A stretch of DNA of 64,000 nt from NCBI GenBank assembly GCA_046540835.1, contig JBKHEL010000002.1, positions 5,381 to 69,380 of the forward strand. The letters run 5' to 3'. Positions 8,198-19,204 of this stretch are shown here, one piece after another. Each line of letters begins with the position of its first letter. The stretch's first letter is position 1. The notes under the pieces were generated by a model that saw nothing but the letters and a program-made list of their open reading frames with translations, had not been told where the DNA came from and ran no database searches. Origin of the DNA: Coraliomargarita_B sp046540835. Its GTDB lineage: Bacteria; Verrucomicrobiota; Verrucomicrobiia; Opitutales; Coraliomargaritaceae. The translations under genes were made by a program, and so were the position numbers.

Positions 8198-8857
8198 ATG
8201 CCCATGACAAAAAGTGAGCGTGCAGCCTATGTTCTGAAGCGGTTGGGGGAGTTGTATCCGGACCCGCCGGTGCCTCTGGCGCACAAGGATCCCTATACCC
8301 TGTTGATCGCTGTGCTGCTATCAGCGCAGTGCACGGACGAGCGGGTCAACAAGGTCACGCCTCTGCTCTTTGCCCGGGCCGACAATCCCGCAGACATGGC
8401 TCAAGTTCCGGTTGAGGAGATCCGCGCGATCATACGGCCCTGCGGACTCGCGCCAATGAAGTCGAAAGGCATCGCCGGGCTCTCGCGGATTTTGCTCGAT
8501 GTTCACGGGGGGCAAGTCCCTGCAGACATGCAGGCGCTCGAAGCGCTGCCCGGGGTGGGGCACAAGACCGCCTCGGTCGTGATGGCCCAGGCTTTTGGCC
8601 GACCGGCCTTTCCGGTCGATACCCACATCCACCGTCTGGCGCAGCGCTGGGGACTTTCAAATGGGCACAGCGTCGTGCAGACGGAGCGCGATTTGAAGCG
8701 GCTCTTCCCGGAGGAAAGTTGGAATGACCTGCATCTGCAGATCATCTACTATGGGCGCGAGCATTGCTCGGCCCGCGGCTGCGACGGGCGGGTGTGTGAA
8801 ATTTGCCGGGCGCTCTTCCCCGAGCGTAAGCGGGCCAAGCGCCTGAAAAAGGCCTGA
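8198..8857 (+). CDS. nth: Endonuclease III, DNA glycosylase/AP lyase
   Basis: 219 residues (an ATG at 8204 is equally good and fits E. coli Nth better). It removes oxidised pyrimidines and cuts the abasic site in base excision repair. The helix-hairpin-helix LPGVGHK is at 117-123 with catalytic Lys123, and Asp141 lies in VDTH. The C-terminal cysteine cluster is unusual. It has cysteines at 190, 195, 200 and 203 and no fourth ligand after the CxxC, unlike the standard C-x6-C-x2-C-x5-C of the [4Fe-4S] loop. Either the cluster has rearranged ligands or it is lost, as in some other Nth lineages. The start codon abuts the upstream terminator. Confidence 0.9.
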   Translation: MPMTKSERAAYVLKRLGELYPDPPVPLAHKDPYTLLIAVLLSAQCTDERVNKVTPLLFARADNPADMAQVPVEEIRAIIRPCGLAPMKSKGIAGLSRILLDVHGGQVPADMQALEALPGVGHKTASVVMAQAFGRPAFPVDTHIHRLAQRWGLSNGHSVVQTERDLKRLFPEESWNDLHLQIIYYGREHCSARGCDGRVCEICRALFPERKRAKRLKKA

Positions 8858-9166
8858 TGCTGCTGCCCTTTTCGTCGCATGCGCCGAGCCCTCTTGGGTT
8901 CAACCATTTGATTGTTTGGGCTCTGTCCGGTCGAGCAGAATGCCCGGCTTGCATCCGGGTGAAACCAGAGCATGGAATCCGGTGACTGAGAAGCAGGGTG
9001 TGTCATTTTGGCGCTATTCTTTTGCTCTGACTCAATCCCTTCGCCCAAGGACTGGCCGATTTAGGGCGGTTTGATTTATAAAATACTTTATATTAAATGT
9101 TTATGTTTAATCTGAGATTAGTTTGATGACGCCGCATTTGGGAATGCTCTATGCAGGGGTAAAGGT
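8858..9166. other. 309-bp intergenic region upstream of clpB
   Basis: No credible gene is seen. The first 200 bp are ordinary in composition. From about 9070 it becomes very AT-rich and contains an imperfect dyad ATTAAA/TTTAAT (9092-9097 with 9106-9111) and a short palindrome TAATCTGAGATTA (9108-9120). This part probably holds the clpB promoter. I saw no CIRCE (TTAGCACTC-N9-GAGTGCTAA) element, and no sigma-32-type promoter that I trust. Confidence 0.5.
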
Positions 9167-11782
<2,616 letters not shown>

Positions 11783-11841
11783 GTGCAAAAAATATGAAAA
11801 GGGAGACTTGTTTCGCTGCCTCAGCCTTGTAGGCTGCGGGG

Positions 11842-13782
11842 ATGAAGTGGATCAGCCCGGCCCTCGCCCTCATTTCCGGACTCCTGCTGGGCGCCTTGTT
11901 TTTTGGTGCCTCGCCGGAAGAAGAGGCCGAAAGGGCCCATGCAGCGGAGGATGCCGAGCAATCGTCAGTGACCGCCTCCGGTGCTCCTGTTGCGGAGTCC
12001 GGTTCGGCAGGGGCACCGGCCATCCGAGGCGAAAGCGAAGCGATCAGCGAGTCCTGGCTGCGGTCGCTGGAAGGTTTGAATTCCTTCGACCGGATCGGGG
12101 CGCTGCATGCACGCTTGCGCGAGGTCTCGCCCGACCAGTTCGAGACGCTGATGGAAGAACTCGGCGAGATCGGCAGCAGCCCGGCCTCCTGGCAGAGCCG
12201 CTCGATGATTGCGGCCCGCTGGGCGGAGTCGGACCCGGAAGGGTTGGCACACTACATCCAGTCCCAACCACGGAACCAGCGCTGGGGCTTGCGCAGCACC
12301 CTATATTCAGTTTGGGCAAAAAGTGATCCGGATGCGGCCTTGCGCTCGGCTGATGGACTGCCCTTTGATGAAAGACGAAATGCCGTCAGTGCGATTGCCG
12401 GGGTGCTCGTTGAGCGCGCTCCGGATCGGGCACTGGCTCTGCTGGAGGAACACGCAGTCGGTTCGAGAAACCAGCATTGGTCCTATCGGAGCCTGTTTCA
12501 GAAGTGGGCACGCAGCGACCCCGATGGCGCACTTGCCGGGGCCTACCAACTGGAGGACAAACAGGCGCGCTCCGCTGCCCTGATCGGGGTGATTGCCGAT
12601 TTGGCGGAAGACGATCCCCGGGCGGCGATCGAGTGGCTCGATGGGCAGGAGTCCGGCGAACTGATCTCTCAGACCAAGGGGAATCTGCTCAATCAGATTT
12701 TGCATGAGGACAAAGACGCGGTCATGCGCTACATCGAATCCCGGGGAGATCCTGCGGAAGTTCGTAATATCCTGCAGCAACTCCAGTTCAGTCAACTGGG
12801 CGTGGAAGCGGATTTTAACGAGATTCAATCGGTGATGAATTGGCTGGGCACGGTGGCGACAGGGCAGACGCTCTCGAATAAAGTGGGCGACATCGTCAAA
12901 GCGATGGTCCAGGCCGATCCGGAGCGTGCCCGCAGCTATGTCGATGGGATGGACCCCGGCGCGGCGCGGCTGCAGGCGATCAATGCGGTGGCCCATTCAC
13001 TGGTGCGCGAGGACCCGGCTGCGGCGATAGATTTCTTCAACTCGCTGGATTTCAAAGATGAGCGGCGGCGGGCGCTTTCGGGGCTCAGTTGGCAGCTGGT
13101 GCAAAACAATCCCGAGCTGGCGAAAGAATTTATGCTGACAAGTGAGGATCCGCTGGTGCAGCGTACGTTCTCGCATCAATTGGCCCGGTCGCTCGCCGAG
13201 CAGGACCGCGATTCGGCCCTCGACTGGGCGGGGCAGATCAAGGATTCATCCGCGCGCGAAAATGCGCTGCGCAATATCGTATCGGACTGGGTTGTCGGGG
13301 ATCCGCAGGCCGCTTTTGATTATATTGGGGGCCTGGAAGAGGAAAATACATTGTCGCTGTATCAAAATGCGCTCAACAATTTCGTCCGCGAGGATCCGGC
13401 TGAGGCTGTGCTCTGGCTGGAGCAGCTCAGCGGCGACGGGGTCTTGAGTGATCAGGCGGCCCGCAGCTACCAGCAGGCAGCCAATGCCTATGTGCGGCAC
13501 GATCCGATGGCGGCTTCCGAGTGGATTGCCTCTCTGGAGGCAGGGGAGAATCGCGACGGTGCGGTCAGCAGCCTGGTGCAGCAGATTCAACAGGACGATC
13601 CGGAGGCCGGGTTCCGGTGGGCGGCCACCATGGACGATGCGAATCAGCGTGGCCGGAGTCTGGAACAGAGCGTGCGCACCTGGGCTGAGATCGATCCGGC
13701 AGGAGCCCGCGAGGCGATAGAGGGGGTTCAGATTGAGGCTGCGGAAAAGGAAAAACTCTTCGATCTGCTTCCGGACGGGTAG
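11842..13782 (+). CDS. Exported alpha-helical repeat protein with W-A-x-x-DP-x-x-A repeats
   Basis: 646 residues. Residues 1-24 form a signal anchor (WISPALALISGLLLGALFFG), then a low-complexity Glu/Ala/Ser linker to about residue 70. The remainder is a long array of repeats of about 30-38 residues, each containing a W-A or V/L-x-x-DP-x-x-A-x-x-W/Y core. Examples are AARWAESDPEGLAHYI, VWAKSDPDAALRSA, KWARSDPDGALAGAY, VREDPAEAVLWLEQL and QQDDPEAGFRWAATM. The array should form a superhelical solenoid for protein binding, like TPR or HEAT proteins. Such DP-A repeat proteins are common in Verrucomicrobiota, and the function is unknown. It follows clpB by 59 bp and may share its transcript. Confidence 0.75.
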   Translation: MKWISPALALISGLLLGALFFGASPEEEAERAHAAEDAEQSSVTASGAPVAESGSAGAPAIRGESEAISESWLRSLEGLNSFDRIGALHARLREVSPDQFETLMEELGEIGSSPASWQSRSMIAARWAESDPEGLAHYIQSQPRNQRWGLRSTLYSVWAKSDPDAALRSADGLPFDERRNAVSAIAGVLVERAPDRALALLEEHAVGSRNQHWSYRSLFQKWARSDPDGALAGAYQLEDKQARSAALIGVIADLAEDDPRAAIEWLDGQESGELISQTKGNLLNQILHEDKDAVMRYIESRGDPAEVRNILQQLQFSQLGVEADFNEIQSVMNWLGTVATGQTLSNKVGDIVKAMVQADPERARSYVDGMDPGAARLQAINAVAHSLVREDPAAAIDFFNSLDFKDERRRALSGLSWQLVQNNPELAKEFMLTSEDPLVQRTFSHQLARSLAEQDRDSALDWAGQIKDSSARENALRNIVSDWVVGDPQAAFDYIGGLEEENTLSLYQNALNNFVREDPAEAVLWLEQLSGDGVLSDQAARSYQQAANAYVRHDPMAASEWIASLEAGENRDGAVSSLVQQIQQDDPEAGFRWAATMDDANQRGRSLEQSVRTWAEIDPAGAREAIEGVQIEAAEKEKLFDLLPDG

Positions 13783-13805
13783 TTTGCTGCGGGGTCCAGT
13801 CCGGA

Positions 13806-15455
13806 TCAATTCACATATTTCTGAACGATGGGGATCCGGCGCCCCACACCGAAGGCGAGGGGGGTCGTCTTCAGGCCGGGGGCCGCCTGCTTGCGCTTGT
13901 ATTCGTTCAGGTCGACCTTGCGGACGATGTCGTCGACCACGGCGCGATCATAGCCTTTTTCAGCGATTTCGGCTCGGGAGAGGCCTTCTTCGACATAGAG
14001 CCGGAGGATGGCATCCAGCACGGGGTAGGGCGGCAGCGAGTCCTCGTCCTTCTGGTCGGGCCGCAGTTCCGCAGAGGGGGCCTTTTCGATGGTGTTGACG
14101 GGGATGCGTTCGTGACCGGCGGCGCTGTTAATGTGGCGCGCGAGCGCGTAGACCTTCATCTTTGGCAGGTCGGAAATCACGGCCAGGCCGCCGGCCATGT
14201 CGCCGTAGAGGGTGCAGTAGCCGACGGAGATCTCGCTTTTGTTGCCGGTGGTGAGCAGCAGGGCACCAAATTTGTTGGACAGCGCCATAAGCAGCAAGCC
14301 GCGGGCGCGGGCCTGAATGTTTTCCTCCGTGACGTCTGCAGCGCGGTCGCCGAAGAGCGGCTTGAGCGCAGACTCCGCCGCGTCGACGACGCCGGCAATC
14401 GCCACTTCATGGTATTCGATGCCGAGGTTGACCGCAAGCGCGGCTGCATCATCGCGGCTGTGCTGGCTGGATATGGCCGAGGGCAGAGCGATGCCGATGA
14501 CGTTTTCCGGCCCGAATGCTTCCGCAGCCAAGGCGGCAACGACGGCCGAGTCGATGCCACCGGAGAGCCCGATCAGGGCCTTGGTGAAGCCGCTTTTGTG
14601 CGCGTAGTCACGCAGCCCCAGCACGAGGGCGCGCTGCGTGGCTTCGTTGCCCTTGAGGTTGAAGTGGCTGGAGAAGTGGCGGGGCCCGGCCTCCAGGTCG
14701 ATCACCTGGCTTGCTTCTTCGAAGGCGCTGAGCCCGGCGATCAGCCCTGCTTGTGGATCGGTGATCAGGCTCCCGCCGTCGAAGATGAGCTCGTCGTTTC
14801 CGCCGACCGCATTGCAGTAAACAACCGGGCAGTTGCAGCGTTCGGCAGCGTGTTGGACCAGGGGCTCACGGGCCTCGTTTTTCCCCTCGTGCCAGGGGCT
14901 TGCGGATAGATTGATGAGCAGGTCGATACCCCGCGCGGCGAGATCCGCCACCGGATCGTCGCAGTAGCGGCGGCTTGTTGGAACCGCGCTGTGATTCCAG
15001 ATATCCTCGCAGATGGTGATGCCGATTCGCTTGCCCCGCCACTCGACCGTGGCCGGTCCGGCTGCCGGCTCAAAATAGCGCTCTTCGTCGAAGACATCAT
15101 AGTTCGGGAGCAGTGATTTGCGGGCAATCTGCTGGACTTCACCATCAAGGCACCAGGCTGCGGAGTTGTGGTAGAGTCGGCCCGGCAGGCCCGGTTCGCG
15201 CCTCTCGGCGAAGCCGATGAGCGCCGGCACCGCATGCACCTCGCCGGCAATCTCCCGGAGGCAGGCCGCTATGTCGGCGACGAAACGGCTCTTGAAAAGC
15301 AGATCGCGGGGTGGATAGCCGCAGACCGCAAGCTCGGGGAAGACAATCAAGTCGGCTCCGTCTTCGACCAACTGATGATAGGCCCGCAGGATGCGTGCTT
15401 TGTTTCCGCTGAGGTCGCCGACAGTGGTGTTGATTTGAGCCAGACCGATTTTCAT
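13806..15455 (-). CDS. nadE: Glutamine-dependent NAD+ synthetase
   Basis: 549 residues. It converts nicotinate adenine dinucleotide to NAD+, using ammonia released from glutamine. The N-terminal nitrilase-type glutaminase domain (1-260) has the Glu-Lys-Cys triad at Glu41 (FPELAVCGYPP), Lys113 (RKSLLPNYD) and Cys149 (ITICEDIW). The C-terminal synthetase domain has the ATP pyrophosphatase loop SGGIDS at 298-303 and the conserved TTGNKSE motif, and it ends in KYVN. The length and two-domain order match the bacterial two-domain NadE family. The gene converges on the repeat-protein gene with 23 bp between them and no obvious terminator. Confidence 0.96.
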   Translation of the reverse strand: MKIGLAQINTTVGDLSGNKARILRAYHQLVEDGADLIVFPELAVCGYPPRDLLFKSRFVADIAACLREIAGEVHAVPALIGFAERREPGLPGRLYHNSAAWCLDGEVQQIARKSLLPNYDVFDEERYFEPAAGPATVEWRGKRIGITICEDIWNHSAVPTSRRYCDDPVADLAARGIDLLINLSASPWHEGKNEAREPLVQHAAERCNCPVVYCNAVGGNDELIFDGGSLITDPQAGLIAGLSAFEEASQVIDLEAGPRHFSSHFNLKGNEATQRALVLGLRDYAHKSGFTKALIGLSGGIDSAVVAALAAEAFGPENVIGIALPSAISSQHSRDDAAALAVNLGIEYHEVAIAGVVDAAESALKPLFGDRAADVTEENIQARARGLLLMALSNKFGALLLTTGNKSEISVGYCTLYGDMAGGLAVISDLPKMKVYALARHINSAAGHERIPVNTIEKAPSAELRPDQKDEDSLPPYPVLDAILRLYVEEGLSRAEIAEKGYDRAVVDDIVRKVDLNEYKRKQAAPGLKTTPLAFGVGRRIPIVQKYVN

Positions 15456-15554
15456 ATGGATTGAAACAATTGTTTAGGGAGACTGCTTGCAAAGGGGAAC
15501 ATTCGGCGGATAGTGGCGACGAATGCGTGTTGCGCTTTCAAGTAACGGATCATC

Positions 15555-16907
15555 ATGCGAAAACTCAAGATTATCAGCCTATTTCTGTTCTTTTCCAAGC
15601 TCTGTGGTTTGGCTTGGGCCGAGTTGCCCGAAAATGCCGAGCGCGCCGAGCCACCAGCAGCCGAACTTGAGCCGATCCGCTTAACCGTGGGGGAAACGAT
15701 CAAGCGGGTGAAGGAGCAGAATCTGGAGCTGATGATCCAGCGCGAAGGTGTGCGCCGTGCGCTGGAGCAGACGTATCAGAGACGGGCGGCGCTGCTGCCG
15801 CAGTTTGGTCTGCGGGCAGAGCAGACCCGCACACAGGTCGGGCGTTTCCGGGGCTCGTCGATGGGCTCGCAGTCGCTGTTCAACTCCTTTGGCACGCGCG
15901 TGGAGGGTAGCCTGTCGCTGTTTGATGCCGAGCGGTATGCCGATTTCCGTATCGCGCAATTGGGGCATGCCATTGAACGGTTTGACTACGAGGTGGCGGT
16001 GCAGGATCTCCTCGATCAGGCGATCTTTACTTACTTCACCCACCTCAGGGACTTGCGCAGCGTTGAAATCCTTGAGGGGAATCTGGCCAGAGAGGAGCAG
16101 TTGCTGGATTTGGCTCAGCAGCAGTTTGATGCCGGCGTGGCGGTGAAGATCGATGTCACCCGGGCTGAGGTGCGTGTCGCTGCGGCGAAGCGCTCGCTGA
16201 TGGAGGACCGCACACGGGCAGACGATTCGCTCCTGCGGCTGAAGACGCTGCTTGATCTTGAGCTCGATCGCCAACTGCGCTTCGAGCGTTCAATCGTCGA
16301 TGGCATCAAATCGCCCCCGGCCCTGAAGCGTTATGGCCGGATGATGGATTTGACCGAGACGCGCCCGGAATTGCTGCGTCAGGAGCGGCAACTGGATCAG
16401 GCGCGTCTGGCCAAGCGCGCGGTGACCTGGCAGCGCCTTCCGCGGATCGAGCTTTTTGCGGACTGGGGTTACGACTCAGCCGAGCCGCTTGACGGCGACG
16501 ATGAAGAAGCCTGGCTCCTGGGTGTTCGTGCGACGATGCCGATCTGGGAAGGCGGGCGCATTTCCGCTGAGCGGCGCGAGGCGCAGGCTGCGGTCCGGCA
16601 GAGCTTCCACGCCTCGAAACAGCTCCGCAATGAGATCGAGCGGGAATTTGAATTTGCGCTGCTGGATATGGAGTCGCGCTACGAGCAAATCGACTTTGCC
16701 CGGGACGAAGTGCGATTGGGGGTGGATGAGGTCAGGCAGGCGCGTGAGCGCTACCGCGAGGGCCTGGCAGACAACCGCGAACTGATTGACGCCCAGCAGA
16801 ACCTTGCGGATGCCGAGCTCAGTCACCTGCGGGCGATTTATCGCTATGGGCTCAGTCGGCTTGCTTTCGCGCGTTCGATTGGTGCCGTTGAGCATGTATT
16901 GGAATAA
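15555..16907 (+). CDS. TolC-family outer membrane efflux protein
   Basis: 450 residues with signal peptide 1-22 (IISLFLFFSKLCGLAWA). The mature chain consists of two OEP (outer membrane efflux protein) halves. These have long coiled helices rich in Gln, Arg and Glu, and beta segments such as FGTRVEGSLSLFDAER and LGVRATMPIWEGGRI that build the trimeric beta barrel. The repeated R-x-x-Y/E-x-G-x-x motifs (QQFDAGVAVKIDV, ERYREGLADNRELIDAQ) are the known hairpin turns of TolC half-repeats. It forms the outer-membrane channel of a tripartite exporter. No inner-membrane pump or adaptor gene is next to it. It is followed after 2 nt by maf. Confidence 0.88.
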   Translation: MRKLKIISLFLFFSKLCGLAWAELPENAERAEPPAAELEPIRLTVGETIKRVKEQNLELMIQREGVRRALEQTYQRRAALLPQFGLRAEQTRTQVGRFRGSSMGSQSLFNSFGTRVEGSLSLFDAERYADFRIAQLGHAIERFDYEVAVQDLLDQAIFTYFTHLRDLRSVEILEGNLAREEQLLDLAQQQFDAGVAVKIDVTRAEVRVAAAKRSLMEDRTRADDSLLRLKTLLDLELDRQLRFERSIVDGIKSPPALKRYGRMMDLTETRPELLRQERQLDQARLAKRAVTWQRLPRIELFADWGYDSAEPLDGDDEEAWLLGVRATMPIWEGGRISAERREAQAAVRQSFHASKQLRNEIEREFEFALLDMESRYEQIDFARDEVRLGVDEVRQARERYREGLADNRELIDAQQNLADAELSHLRAIYRYGLSRLAFARSIGAVEHVLE

Positions 16908-16909
16908 GG

Positions 16910-17515
16910 ATGACAGAGCACCCGCAACGCTTGATCCTGGCCTCGGCGTCGCCGCGTCGCCGCGAACTCCTTGAGCGGATGGGGCTGGATTTCGAACTGC
17001 GCCCCGCAGAGGTGGATGAGGATAATCTGCCCCTTCAGGGGCCGGCGGCGATGGTTGCGGCCAACGCCTTACTCAAGGCCCGGGCGGTCAGTCGGGAGGT
17101 TCCGCAGGCTCTAGTGCTGGGCTCGGATACAACCGTGGCACTCGATGACGAGGTGCTTAACAAACCGGTCGATCTGGCCGAGGCCCGCTCCATGTTGCAG
17201 CGCCTCTGTGGACGCCGCCATGTGGTCTACACAGCAGTCGCCCTGCTGTGGCAGCAGGGTGGCTTCGAGGATACCTTTGTTGAGGCCAGTGAGGTCCATT
17301 TCAAAGCCTTTGACGAGGCGGTAATCGACCGCTATTTTGATGCAGTTCATCCGCTCGATAAAGCCGGTGCCTATGGCATCCAGCAAGCCAGAGAGTTGAT
17401 TATCGAACGGGTGGAGGGCTCCGTCGAAAATGTGATGGGGCTGCCGATCCAGACGCTGGCCCGGAAGCTTGCCGAGCACGGCTTTGATTTTATTCCCCGA
17501 GCCGACTTTGCCTGA
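16910..17515 (+). CDS. maf: Maf/YhdE-type nucleoside triphosphate pyrophosphatase
   Basis: 201 residues, typical of the family. The N-terminal signature SASPRRRELLERMGL, the EVDEDNL motif, the SDTTVALDDEVLNKP loop and the KAGAYGIQ motif are all present. Maf proteins hydrolyse non-canonical or canonical dNTPs (dTTP, UTP, m7GTP) to monophosphates and are house-cleaning enzymes in the cytosol. The gene starts 2 nt after the tolC-like gene and ends 3 nt before the TonB-like gene, so the three are one operon. The combination has no obvious shared pathway. Confidence 0.93.
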   Translation: MTEHPQRLILASASPRRRELLERMGLDFELRPAEVDEDNLPLQGPAAMVAANALLKARAVSREVPQALVLGSDTTVALDDEVLNKPVDLAEARSMLQRLCGRRHVVYTAVALLWQQGGFEDTFVEASEVHFKAFDEAVIDRYFDAVHPLDKAGAYGIQQARELIIERVEGSVENVMGLPIQTLARKLAEHGFDFIPRADFA

Positions 17516-17518
17516 ATC

Positions 17519-18616
17519 ATGGAAGTGATGGCCCCCAATCCTTTGGAGGAATTTATTGGAGCTCGTCGGAGGCGGACGTTTCTGGCCCTCGCGTTGGCCC
17601 TGGTCGTGCACCTTGCGGTGATCCTGATGCTGCCGGAGCGAGTTCTGCCCGTGCATCGGACGGCGAACAAACAGGCGGAGGTGGTCTACGAGATTGATTT
17701 GGTGGAGCCTGAGAACATGCGCTTTGTCGAAGCGAACCCCGAAGCGCCCGAAAATGAGCCGGACCGGAGCGACCAGTATTCCTACCGCGCACAGCAAGCC
17801 GCCGATGAAAGCCCGGAGGCGACGGCCGATAACGCACCGAAAGTTGCCGGCGAAGAGGACTCTCAAAAGATTCTTCAGGGGCAGCTTGAGCAGGCCCCGC
17901 CAGTGCCGCCCGGCGTCTACTCGCCCCAAGCCCAGCCCGGCGAAGGCGAGGGCAGCGAAGGGGGCGAGGCCGGGGCGCAGACGTCGGCTCAAGTCGAGCC
18001 ACCACAGCCGCTCCCGCCACCCGATTTCATCGAGCAGAAACCGGTCAACGAGTCAGGCCCGGGGAGTCGGCTCGAGCAGACTGCCGATGCACCGGAGGAG
18101 GTGCCGGAACTCGATCCGAATGCCCCGATTGATGTGTATCGGCCACCGGATACAGAGCAGGCGCAGGCCGACTCGGGAGATGGTTCGGGCGGTGCACCGG
18201 AGGCGCGTCCAACGCCCCGCGCTCGCCCGAGGCTCGCACCGGAACTGCTCTCCGGCCCGCTCATGCAGTCCAATAGCTCAGCGAGTCGGCGCGGTGAGCT
18301 TGCCATCGATGCGACTTTCAGCGAGTTCGGTGAGTATCAGCAGCAATTCTATGCCGCCGTGCAGGCAGGCTGGTATCAGGAAATCGAGTTTTTCGAGCCG
18401 ATCGATACAGCCGCTCGGGTCCACGTGCGCTTCCGGATGCAGGCAGATGGGACCGTGGACCGGATCGAGGCGGTTCAGAGCACCGCAAGCAAATTGGCGA
18501 CGGTCATTTGCGAGACTGCGATCAGCAAGCGCTCCCCCTTTCGCCCCTGGACGGAGGAAATGGTGCGGGTCTTTGGTGACGAACGCTGGCTCAACGTGGT
18601 CTTTCACTACCGTTGA
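17519..18616 (+). CDS. TonB/TolA-like energy transducer
   Basis: 365 residues. A short cytoplasmic N-terminus is followed by a single transmembrane anchor at about 19-38 (TFLALALALVVHLAVILMLP) that includes the conserved histidine seen in TonB anchors. The region from about 60 to 250 is proline-, glutamate- and alanine-rich and would span the periplasm. The last 100 residues (from about 265) form a compact domain with the shape of the TonB/TolA C-terminus (VRFRMQADGTVDRIEAVQST, RSPFRPW). It probably transduces proton-motive force to outer-membrane proteins or the Tol-Pal system. ExbB/ExbD genes are not adjacent. ATG starts at 17519 and 17528 are both possible. Confidence 0.72.
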   Translation: MEVMAPNPLEEFIGARRRRTFLALALALVVHLAVILMLPERVLPVHRTANKQAEVVYEIDLVEPENMRFVEANPEAPENEPDRSDQYSYRAQQAADESPEATADNAPKVAGEEDSQKILQGQLEQAPPVPPGVYSPQAQPGEGEGSEGGEAGAQTSAQVEPPQPLPPPDFIEQKPVNESGPGSRLEQTADAPEEVPELDPNAPIDVYRPPDTEQAQADSGDGSGGAPEARPTPRARPRLAPELLSGPLMQSNSSASRRGELAIDATFSEFGEYQQQFYAAVQAGWYQEIEFFEPIDTAARVHVRFRMQADGTVDRIEAVQSTASKLATVICETAISKRSPFRPWTEEMVRVFGDERWLNVVFHYR

Positions 18617-18714
18617 GCGCCCAACGCGCGTTAAACTACGGAAACACGGGCTGTTTGCTCGAAACGATTGTGCAAGCAATGATCAACTGGACACCTCAGA
18701 CAATGGCGGTGCCA

Positions 18715-19125
18715 CTAGCTTCGTTTTTTTGTCAGTCCTTCGGCGCTCTTAATATTTGTCACCGTTGCCTGGGATACACCGTATTTGTCCTGTGCATCTT
18801 TGATTTTCATGCCGTTTCTGAGGTCTTCGGCCAGTGCCTGGCGCTGCTCGTCTGTTAAGACCACGCGCTTGCGGGAACCTTTCCCTTGTTTTTTTGGCGC
18901 CGTGCGGCCCCGCTTCGAGCCACTTTTGCGTTCAAGCACTTCATCCACGGTCATCTGGATGCCCCGCTTCGACATATCTTTTACGATTTTTTGCGCGTCG
19001 ATAATATCCGAAGCAGCCGAGTCGACGACCTTTTTTGCGGCCTCTGTAGCCTCATTGATGAGCGAGTAGGTTGGGCTCACCCCGGTTGGTAACTTGATGT
19101 TGATTTTGAGTGTTCGTTTTGCCAT
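18715..19125 (-). CDS. Small basic helix-turn-helix protein, unknown family
   Basis: 136 residues. The N-terminal half (about 1-60) is helical (INEATEAAKKVVDSAASDII). A lysine/arginine-rich linker (SGSKRGRTAPKKQGKGSRKR) joins it to a C-terminal helix-turn-helix (TDEQRQALAEDLRNGMKIKD, AQDKYGVSQATVTNIKSAEG). This HTH looks like the resolvase/Hin or sigma-region-4 type that recognises DNA sites. No recombinase domain is present. The gene stands alone between the TonB-like gene (convergent) and the omega-amidase gene (divergent), in a locally AT-richer stretch. It could be a nucleoid-associated or regulatory protein. I do not recognise a named family. Confidence 0.6.
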   Translation of the reverse strand: MAKRTLKINIKLPTGVSPTYSLINEATEAAKKVVDSAASDIIDAQKIVKDMSKRGIQMTVDEVLERKSGSKRGRTAPKKQGKGSRKRVVLTDEQRQALAEDLRNGMKIKDAQDKYGVSQATVTNIKSAEGLTKKRS

Positions 19126-19204
19126 AATAGTTGTTAAGAATCCTGAATGTTTATGGTTCTATTTGGCCCCGTCAAATTATTTTTTAATTTCTTTATGATA
19201 AATT

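Noticed and set aside
8858..9166. CIRCE or sigma-32-type heat-shock control of clpB
   Set aside because: Looked for both and found no acceptable match. Only AT-rich dyads are present.
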